NCBI GenBank assembly: GCA_914767715.1
Contig: OU612068.1
Coordinates: 26,908,001-26,972,000 of the forward strand
Length of the DNA stretch: 64,000 bases
Direction: 5' to 3'
Origin: Membranipora membranacea
Lineage: Eukaryota > Bryozoa > Gymnolaemata > Cheilostomatida > Membraniporidae
Shown here: in pieces, positions 12,001 through 24,000 of the stretch
Numbering within the stretch: position 1 is the stretch's first letter
Layout of the letters: each line of letters opens with the position of its first letter
Program-made: the position numbers and the translations under genes
The notes under the pieces: generated by a model
What the model saw: only the letters and a program-made list of their open reading frames with translations
The model's database searches: none
What the model was told of the DNA's origin: nothing

Positions 12001-15000
12001 ACCAATATCACTGATGTAAAAAATTTTCATTGCTAGACAAATCTGAGTAATTAGGCAATAGGCAATATGGATACTGAACTAAAAGCTCCGAAGCAAGCTT
12101 TGTACTTTCCACATTCAAATACCTACCTAGAGCACTAGGTTAGATCAAGTTTGGTCCAGACGCCTGCATTTGGAGTTGCTCCTCCTCCACTGTTCATGTG
12201 ACAGGCAGGCATCCTTTGCCTGCAGGCATGACCAATGGAAGGGAGCAACTGGAATACAGGCAATTGGATTAAACTTGATCGAACCTAGTGCCTACTCTAG
12301 TTGTTTTAGTATAAGTGCCACAAATTAATCTTTTAAAATACGATGAGCATGATATCAGATCTAAGAACAGCGAATTTTGCGAACTTTCAATTAGTCCTTC
12401 CTTGTTCAGCCTGCATGTATCGCCAAAATAAGAAATCTTAATCGTGTTTTAGAACTGGAGATATTTGAATACCCAGATAATGTAATCATCTCGAAGCTGG
12501 TGGACCATTTTGTGGGCACTTTTCAGGCACAGAACAGATCAACAGAGGAGGAGATTACTGAAAGATTCCAACAGACCAAAGTCTACACTCTTGCGTTTCT
12601 TCAGACAGGTAGGTCTATACTCAATGTCGTGTTACTGATGTGGTCTAACTCTCCGAACAGTAACCTCTCCATCACACGGACTAGGGAGGATTGTTTTATG
12701 TGTATCTTTTGCAATATCTTTCCCTATAGATATAGCCTATAGGTGGTTTATCAAGGAATTTGTTACAATGGAATCATCACACCCTGGAGGAGTATAGTAT
12801 TCAGTACAGGCTTGAAACAGGTAAATTTAAAGCTTGCTAACATTTAGTCACCCTCTTTATTATATCTAAGATCAAGTTTGGCCCAGTTTGCCTGCATTCG
12901 GGTTTGCTCCCCTACCACCGATAAGCTGCAGTGGGGAAAGCATACCTTATGCAGGTAAACTGGTATCCTTGTTTGGGGAGTCCATTGTGTCTGCATTTCG
13001 GATCGCTCCCATCCTACTGGTGAGTCACCGGCTTCTCAAGATGGGAAGCAACTCCAAGTTCAGGTTCTTAAAGCATCCACACAATGAAGATTGGGATTAT
13101 CAAAGCTGTTTCTCTCAGCTTCAAAACAAGCCCAAAATTTACCCTCTCAGTCCACTACAAGCTGTGTTATGAGGCATTGAAGTTGGCCCTTTCAATAATT
13201 GCTCGTGAAATCGGAAAGTCTGGGTGTGAGGTCACATCAGGGTTTTCGACCGATATTCGACATTTTTTGTATATGGAACTATTAAAGTGAAACCAACTTT
13301 TTTCCCCCACAAAATATGCGTTTATCTGCTTCAATTTTTTGCTTCGGATTAATCTTGATGATGTCATGAGCTACGTTGGATTTCATCTCGTTTCATCCAA
13401 TTTTGACAGAATTCCACGAGTCCAAAGTTTCTAATGGTAGACATATACGCAAAATGTATGTCTATGACATCATATCCCCCTGCGCAAGGCTCACGAGCAA
13501 ACGCCAGCAAGGCCTAACTTTGATAAGACGTAACTTTGGTCCTGGTTGACCAATTGAGCTGTTCTTGGGCTCATTTTAAAGCTTATAAGCTGGAGCAGTC
13601 CCTTTGATTATTTTATGGTTATTTTATTATTATTGTGTGGATGCTTTAAAGGGCAACCAAGGTTTCGCAGCAATGCATTAATGGGTAGCAAATAATGTGC
13701 TGGGCAGCATCAGCTTTGTGCATTACGCGATGCAAAACTCAAAGTAGTTGCTGACTCTATGCTGGGTAACACTTCAGTTTAGGGGAGGTTCCAAGACTTT
13801 GCTGTAATAATTATAGAGAACAGGCTAAATAATAACAGGAACAGGAAACTGCTATGTGGTATTCTCTTTTAGCTGAGTTTGGGTACCTGATGGAAGAAAT
13901 GTTTCACAAGAATCCTGGCTGAATAATCAACCGAATTATATTTTGTCTTTTTCCCCATGCAGAAGGTGCAATCTGCTATTAATCGATGGCCATCAATGAG
14001 AAGTTGTTTGAAACCTTGGTTGCCCTTTAATACGCTGATTCTTAAATTGTTTGAAATGATAATGTTTTGTGTTGTGTTGTAGCTAACCATATTTTTAATG
14101 TAGGTTGTGGTGAAATTTGTGGAGAGGAAACCATGCATACGGCCAGTGAGAACCACAACATTTTTAAATTTTAACTCAATGGGATTGGCTGATGGTGTTA
14201 CATGTGGAAACAGTAAATCCCCAAATCTCAACAGCATCCGATTTGTAGCATAACCGTATCTATCTGTTGCAGATGCTGAGAGAATACTTGAAAAACCAGA
14301 ACAATGGCTCGACTCAGGTGATGAGGATACAAAGATTAAGATCCGACCTGCTGCTCCACCCATACGAGCTGTCCTCTTTCACAGTGACACCAAAATTAAC
14401 ACCAGGATGGTAAAAAAATCACTTAAGAATATTGAGATTGCGTCGTGTGAGATGCTAGCCGACAGCAAACATGATGTCATTGTCATTTTCAAAAATCCGC
14501 AAGGTGGGTTTGTTTCATTTATCAAGAAGGTTAAGTTATGTTAGCTTAGAATCATTTTTCATTTGTAAAATACGGTTAGCAGTAGGTATCAATTCTACAC
14601 GCTGCTGCAGCAATAAAAACAAAAGGGCGCGCTCTGATGTGAAAAGATTATGTGATATGATTGAACAAAATTTGGTCTCGTGCCATAGAATGTATTCAAG
14701 AAAACATCAGACTTCTGTAGAACCTTCTATACAGCTGAAGCCACCTTTAACACAAATATTAGTTTTGTAAATTGTTTTGTGTTTTTAAAAAGTTATCGTT
14801 TGCTCATTAGATGCACAACAACTAGTGGATGGATCTAAACTACACAAGATAAGCTCAAGTGTTACTACTAGTGTGAGCCTGTATCAGAGTATGACTGATG
14901 CTGCTGCTGTCTCCTCTGATAGGTTAGAAAAAAATACAGTTGATGATGATGAAGGTAGGATAAAAACCTGAAAGGAGATTCTATGATATGTTTCATTTTT

Positions 15001-18000
15001 ATGGATCACTGCCGGCCACAAATCATTGTGGTTTGGTTAAAACCCAATAAAAGCATGAAGGAAATTTGCATGGTACTGAGATATATGAAATTATTTTTCT
15101 CCATCTGACCAATAGACTCCAGGAGGGGGAGTTCATCGTCAGACATATTGCATTGCTAAATCTGTCAATGCATTTATAGTACCATGTTGGTTCATTATCA
15201 AATAATGAATTTGATTTTTCATTTTGTAGAAAGACCAGACACCCCCATGAGTACAAACAGTGCATCAAGCTCTATGACTCTAGATATGTCAGTGGAATTT
15301 GAGCCCCAGAGCCAACCATGTGAGGGTACTAAAAACAAGACAGTGGATAGACAATTCTCGAGTAGAACTCTGACACCGTCGCCTCTCACTTTGGGAAATA
15401 AGCTGCAAAATAAGTCACCCGAGATTGAAGAAGAAGAGCGATATAGTAAGATTTACTCCGAGAAGCTGGTTTTTATACAGAAGGACAATGCATGCTCGAT
15501 CATGAAATATTTAGGAACCCATGTTGTTATTTTTCCGTATTCCGTATTGATAATTTACCTTAGAGGTGTAACGTATTCGTAATAATTTGCCATCTCACTC
15601 TTGCTTGAAATACTGAATGTTATATTTTCATTATTCATTTGATTTTATTTATCTCTTTACATTGTATAAACTCCCATCTTAGCGGATGGAAATTGGTCCT
15701 AGCAACATAAAGACACCCACAAAGTAGTCAAATTAAACTCTTCAACGGAACTTTTAATATTTACTCATGTTGGTAGTCACAGGTATTGCTGTCTCATCTA
15801 TCATGGCAGGGTCATGTTATCACATAATTAACCCGTTTTCTTATATTCTTCCAGCTTATATCGAGATCTTGAAAAGCTTGAATGAATCAGCAGGCGATGT
15901 GTATGAGATCCTTAAGCTTCATTTTGAGAGCTTCTTTGGTGAGGAATGGAAAGCCACAAAACAGATTCACTCATATGACGAACACAAGAAGGTTTACAGA
16001 TTTGAGATGAACTCCCAAGGTGAGGTTTTGACTGCTACACATGTTATAAATTACTTTTTCTTCCTAAACAATTTTCAGCAGCTCTAAAGCAATTAAAATA
16101 TCTGTGTTAGTTTAATGGTCCACAAAAAAGTGACCTGCTTACTCTTGAGCTAGGCATATGCAGGATAGTCATTCACTCAGAGATTTTGGGAAGTTTAAAC
16201 TAAAGGATGATTCAGGGTGTTTATCGACGGATCCATCTCTACAGATTGATTAATAGTGAACCTTTTGGTGGTGTTGTAGGAAAGGTCGATTATGACCACA
16301 TGAATTATTGCTTTTATGTAGTTGCCTTTCTGTTCCCATGTCATTTCAGATATAAAAAGGCTAATGGCAGCAGGACCTCAGTACTTTGATGAAGACGACA
16401 CGAGTACAGTGGTGGAAATAACACCGCACAGTCATGGTAATATACAGAGAATGTTAAACTGCTGCTTTGAATATCAACAAAGTCTGTTGATACATGCATT
16501 GCTTGGGTAAACTTTTCCGCAAATATTAAATATGATCTAAGATAGTTATAGATGTATCTACATCTGACAGATTTGAATAATGATTGTGTTGAATGTTTCA
16601 GAATCATGTATATGTGTGAGAGTTCAGAGTAATCCCGGGAAGAAGACTCTGACTGAAGCACACCTCAAAGAGAAATTTGGACAGAACAGTCAGTATGGGA
16701 ATCAAATGCAGATACTGAAGCTCGATAAGTCAGCAGGAGCCCTGATACAAATGGAGAATCCAGCAGGTATTTTTGAGAATAAAAGCAAGGAGGTTTGCCT
16801 TCAGTTTTGACCTCCCCCCATCCCAACTGATTAAAGTGATATCATGAATGTTGACCCGACACATCAAATGAAGAACAACTTCAAACCGTTGACATTCACT
16901 TAATGGCACATAATGCCATAAACGCAGCATGCTATATTCAATATGTAACAAACCACATTATTCACTCTACATTATCATGCCCATTTGGTATAGTGTCAAT
17001 GCATTTTACAGTTGCAGCCCTGATTGTATCAGGAAAAACTCATCAACTTCCCAACAAGATGGTATTGATGGCCACATTTGACCTTACACTCAGTAACACA
17101 TCTCCTGACTCTAGGGCTGATTCTCGGGAATCTGAGCTTCAAACTCCTACCAAAGAGGCCATTCCTAAAGCGGAGAATAAAGGTGGGAGATCTGAGATCT
17201 AGTTTTGATATTCTTAAAACTTGACAGTCTGTTCAATATGCATTTCAAATTTCCTCAAGTAATGCTATTATCTGTTTTTGTCTCCATTTTTGAAAGATTC
17301 CATTTCAAGCTCAGAGGCCGGAGAGGATGCAAATGGATGTGATCAAATCAGTTTGAAACAAAGTTTGAATTTGTAATTAGGAAAGCAAAAAGCAACCACT
17401 ATTCATATCAAAGCAATTTCATAGCAACGAGCAAAAGAACTAAATTTACTTGCGCAAGGACATTACTATATGATAAAACCGATTACAAAGTGCGAAAACC
17501 ATGGGTCAAAAGAGTCTATGTTATCTCCCCTGTTACAGAGTAACACTAAAGTATGTTTAACTGGACTACCTCCAACCAATGCTGTTTTGTGATGATTTCT
17601 GGTGTAAGTACAGCATCCTAGTAACTGGCCTAGGCAAGGACTAGACTTGCTGTTATTCTGTCAGTGGATCATCACTTTGGTCTTTATCTGTCGCTTGGGA
17701 GATAAAAATGCTCTAGACCCTTCTAGACCCTGGGTTTTTCGCACTTTGAAATCGGTTATATCATTCAATAATGTCCTTGTGCGAGTAACTTTAGTTTTTC
17801 TTGTTCATCGCTATGAGATTGCTTTGAACAGTGGTTGTTTTTTGCTTTCCTAGACACTGAAAATAAATTATTATTTTAACCCAGTTTGCCTGTATTTGGA
17901 ATTTCTCCTCATCCAATCGACATAAATGTAGGGATATGAAATGCAGGCAAATTTGATCCAATAGAAAGCTTTATCACACGATATGTCAACTACCAACAAT

Positions 18001-21000
18001 CCTTTATGTTTCTGACATTCTATCATATACGCCTGTTATATATCATAGTATATTTTAGCTGTTCTGGTCACTTTTGATGAGAAATTATCAGACATTCTCC
18101 TGAAGAAGTATATCAAGTCAGTGAAAGGAACTGTAAGGCGCATAGATGAGCAAAATATTGTTATCGACTTTGAGAACGCTGAAGGTAGGCTTATCAATGA
18201 AGCAATTTCAAATCATGTGATCGTCCGGTCATGTATATCTGAGATCTCATGCTTTTCACCACTTTGTTGGCTATAGACCCCCAACAAAGGAAAGACAAGC
18301 CTTAGACACAGGCATGCAGATGTACATATATCTGTAATTAAAATGTCATAGTTTTCAGGAGTAAACTGATTATTGGTTTTTCTGTTATGTGTTTTCTTTA
18401 GATGCTACAAAGATGTTGGAGCAAGAACAGGTGGAAATTTTGAGAAAGAAAGGCGCAGCAGTGGTATACAAAGAACCAGAGCCAACACCTGTAGTACCTA
18501 CTGACTTACCCAGTAAGTTATATATTAGTAACTTGGCTTGACTGGTCTGATCAACCTAACACTTTCACCATGTCTAACACATAACATCAAACTGTGATCA
18601 ACCTTTGGTTCTTTCATCAGAAAATGCCTATAGTACTATACCATGATGAAAGCAGCGTGGAGTATATTACGTTGATGACAACTTGTTTAAACGCATATTG
18701 TAAGATGTTTGGCAGATTGGCAAATCTGAATCTTATCTTTCACATAAAAATGGAGGTCAAAATTTCAGGTGATTGAAATATTATACAGCCACTATGCTGA
18801 CTGGTTATCACAAACAGAACCATTATATTTTGTATCATTATGGAAATACAATTATAATACATATTTATCTCTTTTAGCACATGTTGAGATAAAATGTAAG
18901 CTTGCAGAGAAGGAGAACCCAGAGGATGTCTATACACTTATTGAAGAGCATCTGCTGGAGCTACTCGGTGAATGGACTTCTACCAAGCTTGAACATTCAT
19001 ACGATCAAATCAAACAGCTCTTCAGATTTGATATGAGTCCGGAAGGTAGTGATTTATTGATTCCAAGCTGAGATTCTTTGATATTATGAAAGACAAATAC
19101 AATTGACATTTGTTTCCGGGTTGTAAACTAAGTCGCCAACCATGAGAGAGTCATCTCATTCTCGCTTCATTCCCTACTTCATGAGGCAACTGCGCTTGTA
19201 AGTGATATCATTAGTGTACACAGGAACTTAACTCATGTCCATAATTTGCTCACCTTTTTATAGCTCATGCTTTTAATCAGGGGGGGGGGAGGTATTTCAA
19301 TTAGAAACAGCCAAAATCGCAATCTGATCGCTCGCTCAGTGAGTGAGCGATACCTGCTAGGGCGCTCGCTTTCAGATCGCTCACTCAATGATGGAACTAT
19401 ATACATTCTGAGTGAACGATTTGGGAGCGATTTTGAAGCGATTTGGGAGCGATTTTGTCTAATTTAAAGACCAAGTGAGTGATAATTTTTGTGCAATGTG
19501 TTAGTGATAACTTGCTTTAGTAATGCATCACTCTTTCTAATTGAAAGATCCCCCTGAAACATTATGTAGCCAGTAAAATTGTGTTTGATGAATTAATTCT
19601 ATTATTGTCTTTTGCAGATATCAGTTTGCTGACGAGCTCTAAGCAGATGATACTTGAAGATACACCTGACAGCGAACTTCAGATAACTCCAAAGAAGACT
19701 GGTGAGTATTGGCTCAAAATATATACAGCAAGGAAGGCTAGCGTCATTACTGGACTTGATAAAGCTAAAACTGTGTCACATTGATATAACCGTCTTCATA
19801 AGATCATCGGAGCCACTAACTGAATCACCGGGAAGTGTAATACTGACATCACCATCCCATCAGTATAAGCAGGTGTTACCAACAACCAACAGAGTACCTG
19901 ATGTGACCAAAATCTTTCTTTCAATTGTTCTGGTCAACTAAAACATGCTCGATATACTAAGTGGTTGGATCCAGCGATGAGTTTGTATCTTTTAATTTTA
20001 GGAAAGACTGTAGTTATCAAGAGTCTCGCTGACAACAAGGACCGCCTCAGCAAAACACAAGTCAAATCATATCTCGGACCCAAGAGCTCCATAAAATCGA
20101 CAATGGCCATACAAACATTCACTGACCAGCAGGCCATTCTTGAGCTCCAGACATGCTCAGGTATGCTCCTATCATACATACTTGTATTGATCGAGTAACA
20201 GTGGTCCTTCTATTTCATTGAAAGGATTTATTTTAGGTATTATTTTGGTGTATCTATGTAGGATGTTGATACATTTACATCTACATGTATACGTACATGT
20301 ACATATATTCATCTTTTATGTCCATCTGAAACTATCTATTTTAGTGGCTAGCAAAGTGGTGGCAATGAAAACTCATGAGCTGAGGAATGGATGTAAGATA
20401 GAAATATCTTTCCCATATGAAGAAAACAATAATTCAGATTCTGAGTCAGAGGATGAAGAAAAAGCACCTGACCAGTCACAAGGTGGGTGGTATGTAAGGG
20501 TCAACTGGTGGTGTGATGCTTGTGTAGATTCATCTCAAGATTCTTCACACTGACCTTTTTCATCGTATTGCCACAAAAGAATTTTTTGGGCAGATGACTC
20601 TAAAGGGGCTTCAGCCAAACGAGCAGATTAACTGGAGGAGGTATTTACTGCAGAATATAATGCATGTGCATGCATCTGTACTGGAAGCCTCATAATGTTA
20701 CTCCTATATATGTTAAGAGTATTCATTGTTGACAACTCAACCTGGTTTGTACCCAATATTGAAATTGGCAGAGCGATTGTAATCAAACTATGCAAAATAA
20801 CTTTTCCAAAAGAACATTGTCCTGTTGGTGTTGCAGAGAGGGCACAATCAGAACAAGACAAAGAGGGTGGGCCTTGGAAAAGACCAGGTCAGCAGCGTAA
20901 TGCGGCCCTGTCGAGTCTACAGGCTAGTGGAAGCTCAGGCCCTGCTGGACGCTCGGTTATCACTAAGGAGCATGAGACACTTCTCGTTTATAACCTACTG

Positions 21001-24000
21001 GATGTGGATGAGGAGACTTTATCTTACTGGGTCAGATCTGTGACAGGACTGTGGCCAACTAGTATTCATATGTCAGAGAGCGAGGACAAAGCCATCATAA
21101 AGGTCCCGCTTGTAGGAAGAGGACTAGGTAAGAAACCATTGAATTTTAATTGCATTATTGTATCAGTGTTTTATTGACTTATGACTGGAATGAAGGAAGT
21201 GAAGGGGTTTTATCTCAGTTATCAACCATCATATCTCATTTCATAGCTGCGATTTTTATGACACCCTTGTTTTCATTTTGTTTGGTTAGAAACAACATAG
21301 TTGCCATAAATGTCCTTAGAAGGACCACTTCAATTTGAGCAGTTCATATTGATGGCATTGATGATAACTTTAACATGTATGGTGACTGGAAAACAGTTAA
21401 ACACTCTCGAGTATGAATTAGAATGACGGTCAGGCTCTAATTGGAAGTGTAAATTATGACAGAAAATAGACCTGATGGCTGATGTAACAGTACGTATGCT
21501 TTATACTGACCTTGTTGGTTGACAGTATTGGCCCATACAAGGTTGGCTGACTATCCCACACCCAAACACCACCTGTATTTAGAGTTTCACTGTTGGTACC
21601 TGCAGTGTATCCTTTCTCCAGCCATTTAGGACCGGAGATGGGGTAATTCACTCACTTTTGAGTGAATTGTCCAATGGTGGTGGCTCGGTGCCAATAACTC
21701 TTCAGACTGGTCAAATGGGGTTTTGCATCACTGTGTTCATCCTGTAGTTTGTTGACGTTGAGACATGGAAACCTCGTAAAGAGAAGACAATAATTTGTTA
21801 CTGGTATGGATTATATCTAGTCGACTACTTGTAGTGTCCATTTTAATGCATGCTACTGTCGGGACCATATTATTGGTACTTTGAGCTGCTGAATGGGTCA
21901 GGAATTCTCCTTTGTGACAATTTTTCGCATTTTCTCTTATTCATGTTGCAACCTTTTTAAATGGTAGTTACAGTTCATAATTAGCATTACATAACAATTT
22001 TTGTTCCCTGTGACTAAAATGTGCTTAGAAACAATCTACACAACCGACCGCTTGCTTCTGATCAGTCTTGAATGAGATTAAGACTATAAATTCTGTATTT
22101 CTCTATTTGTCATAGACAACAGAGATATTCAACGGACCTTGGCTCAGAATGAGTACAATCTCCATGGAGAGAAGCTGAGAATTGAGAGGATAACTCCGTC
22201 CACTGCCATACAAGTCTTAGTGTCGACAAAATCGAGTCAACCAATTCACAATGATGTTCTGGAGGGTTATTTTGGTAATCCAAGATATACTGGTGTTAGT
22301 TCTACTGGTAGCATTGATGTTCAATCTTACGATCAGAAACAAGACGTGTTTATCATCACATATCCCACAGAGAATGGTAAGACTGACATAATTGATGTGT
22401 AGATCTAGTTGTGGTCTAACAAACTGATGCTTGAACATTTTTGGTTTGACGGAGAAATAAGGGAAAGACTAAAACACATGTAAGATGTACCTTACATGAT
22501 CTATGTTGTGTGCCACTCATGTACTCCTGTGGCGTCTCATGGTGTATACATTATGTAATATATATGTATATTACACATGTATTCTACATTTCTAATTTGA
22601 GATAGATGTATTTCCAATGAGATGACTTTGGTTGCCAATAGAAGTATATATATACATGTGCATTACACCTGTATAAACATGTATGCGTTCTTCATTTGCA
22701 CTGCTTGGTGGTTTGTTGAAACAACTGATAGCAAAAATACACCAGGCAACACTTTGTGCTGTGTAAGTTCCTAAAGCTATACAAATTGGTAGCGTTGCAC
22801 AATCCCATTTCTGGATTACAACTATTTTACTCCTCAATGATTGGATTTTTGAAACTGTTTTGAATAACATGATTTTATTATTGCATTCTACTTGAAAATG
22901 GAAGTTAGTCACCCATGTTTTTTGCCGATAGACAGTTTTCTAATCTCTGATTTAGGCCTCATTTTGGAGTTGTCCTCTCTCCAGTTTGGTACTTTTAACC
23001 CACGCCGCATAGGAAAAACGTGCTGAAAAGAGGGTTATCTTAAAAAAAGCTTATGTTAGGATAAAAATTATTTTTGATTCGGAATCTGCAACAATGAAAA
23101 CTCAAATGGACATAGTTTGAGAAATAATTTTAGTATTTGGATAGTTAATTATAGCATTTTCTTTCATGAGTTTCGTCACTAAAATTGAGATTTATCAACA
23201 TTCAAGCCTCCAATAATTTTGAAACCCTGTCTCACATGGTTTTCAATGGTGCAGACTCTGAATCAATAATCATTTTTAGCCTAACATAAGCGGTTTTCAA
23301 TATAACCCTCTTTCAGCAGGTTTTTCCTATGCTGCGTGGGTTAAAAGTACCAAACTGGAGAGAGGACAACTCAGAACTTAGGCATAAATAAGAGCTCAGA
23401 AAACTGTCTTTTGCTTGCTACAAATGCAATCATCTTTGATACAGCATATATCAACCAACTAACCAACAAATTATATTCTACTAGACTCAACCCTGGACTG
23501 CATTGTGTTCATTTGTTAAAGTGTCAGTCCTATTAGAAATGTGGATGTATTACCGCAGTAAATCAATTATTGCGAGTTCATAGGGCAAATAAAAATAATA
23601 ATAAAATGAAAATTGTGGAAAATAGCAATTAGTTTTTTTTCAATCATTTTAGCAAGGATCATAGTGGATCATAGTGGTCAGGGGGAGGCAATTAATCACT
23701 ATGATCCACTATGATCCCAATTTTCAGGCTATGCAGCAGTCTTACTGCAATTAGGTTCACAAGCTGTTTTGTTTCATACGCCCTTATGACTTTTCAGCCT
23801 GAGATCTTTAAAACCATACCAAACATGGCCTAGTGGTGACTCACCTATTATTTATTAATATTTGGTTTTAGATGTGAGAGCAGTTCTTAACAGGAAACCT
23901 CATCGTCATGCTGGAAATGATTTTGATGTCGCTGAATTTTACGCAGGAGTAGGAATGTGTAAACCCAGAGGTCTTATCCTTTATAGTCCCTTACCTGGTG

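Larger units (their letters stand above)
9030..15445 (+). other. Gene A exons 1-7: modules 1-3 and linkers
   Basis: Exons: 9030-9222, 9756-9869, 10090-10206, 12453-12608, 14273-14503, 14811-14954, 15230-15445. All introns here are phase 1. Module 1 (exons 1-2) has a beta-alpha-beta-beta half ending 'ALLIQFRD', then a helix-strand half ending 'VLEVKVHSIG'. Exon 3 is a Ser/Asp-rich linker. Module 2 is exon 4 ('LEIFEYPDN') plus the start of exon 5 ('DAERILEKPEQWL'). Module 3 starts at 'RAVLFHSDTKINTRM' and ends in exon 6 ('DAQQLVDG'). Exon 7 is a Ser/Thr-rich linker with T-P and S-P sites. The fold (RRM or KH) is inferred from strand/helix patterning and from known PARP10/14 architecture, not from a search. 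Confidence 0.82.
18878..23997 (+). other. Gene A exons 14-20: modules 7-10
   Basis: Exons: 18878-19045, 19618-19701, 20002-20160, 20345-20482, 20837-21127, 22116-22376, 23872-23997, all phase 1. Module 7 is 'HVEIKCKL' through 'RFDMSPEG' then 'DISLLTSS'. Module 8 is 'KTVVIKSLADN' through 'AILELQTCSG' then 'VASKVVAMKTHELRNG', which runs into an acidic serine cluster (NSDSESEDEE). Module 9 starts at 'TLLVYNLLDVDEETL' and resembles the RRM-type 'V-x-N-L' start most clearly. Module 10 starts at 'TAIQVLVSTKSS', ends its first half at 'FIITYPTENG', and continues 'DVRAVLNRK'. Exons 15 and 16 (84 and 159 bp) have identical lengths in gene B. Confidence 0.82.

Noticed and set aside
13869-14363. 164-codon open frame on the minus strand
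   Set aside because: It runs across the 377-bp MITE and exon 5 of gene A in antisense. The same frame in other MITE copies is not conserved.
17297-17368. Possible extra phase-1 exon between exons 11 and 12 of gene A (Ser/Glu-rich)
   Set aside because: The acceptor has a poor polypyrimidine tract and the donor (GTTTGA) is weak. Gene B has no counterpart between its exons at 59799 and 60384.
20588-20624. Possible short exon between exons 17 and 18 of gene A
   Set aside because: It reaches a stop after a few codons, lacks a donor, and has no partner in gene B.
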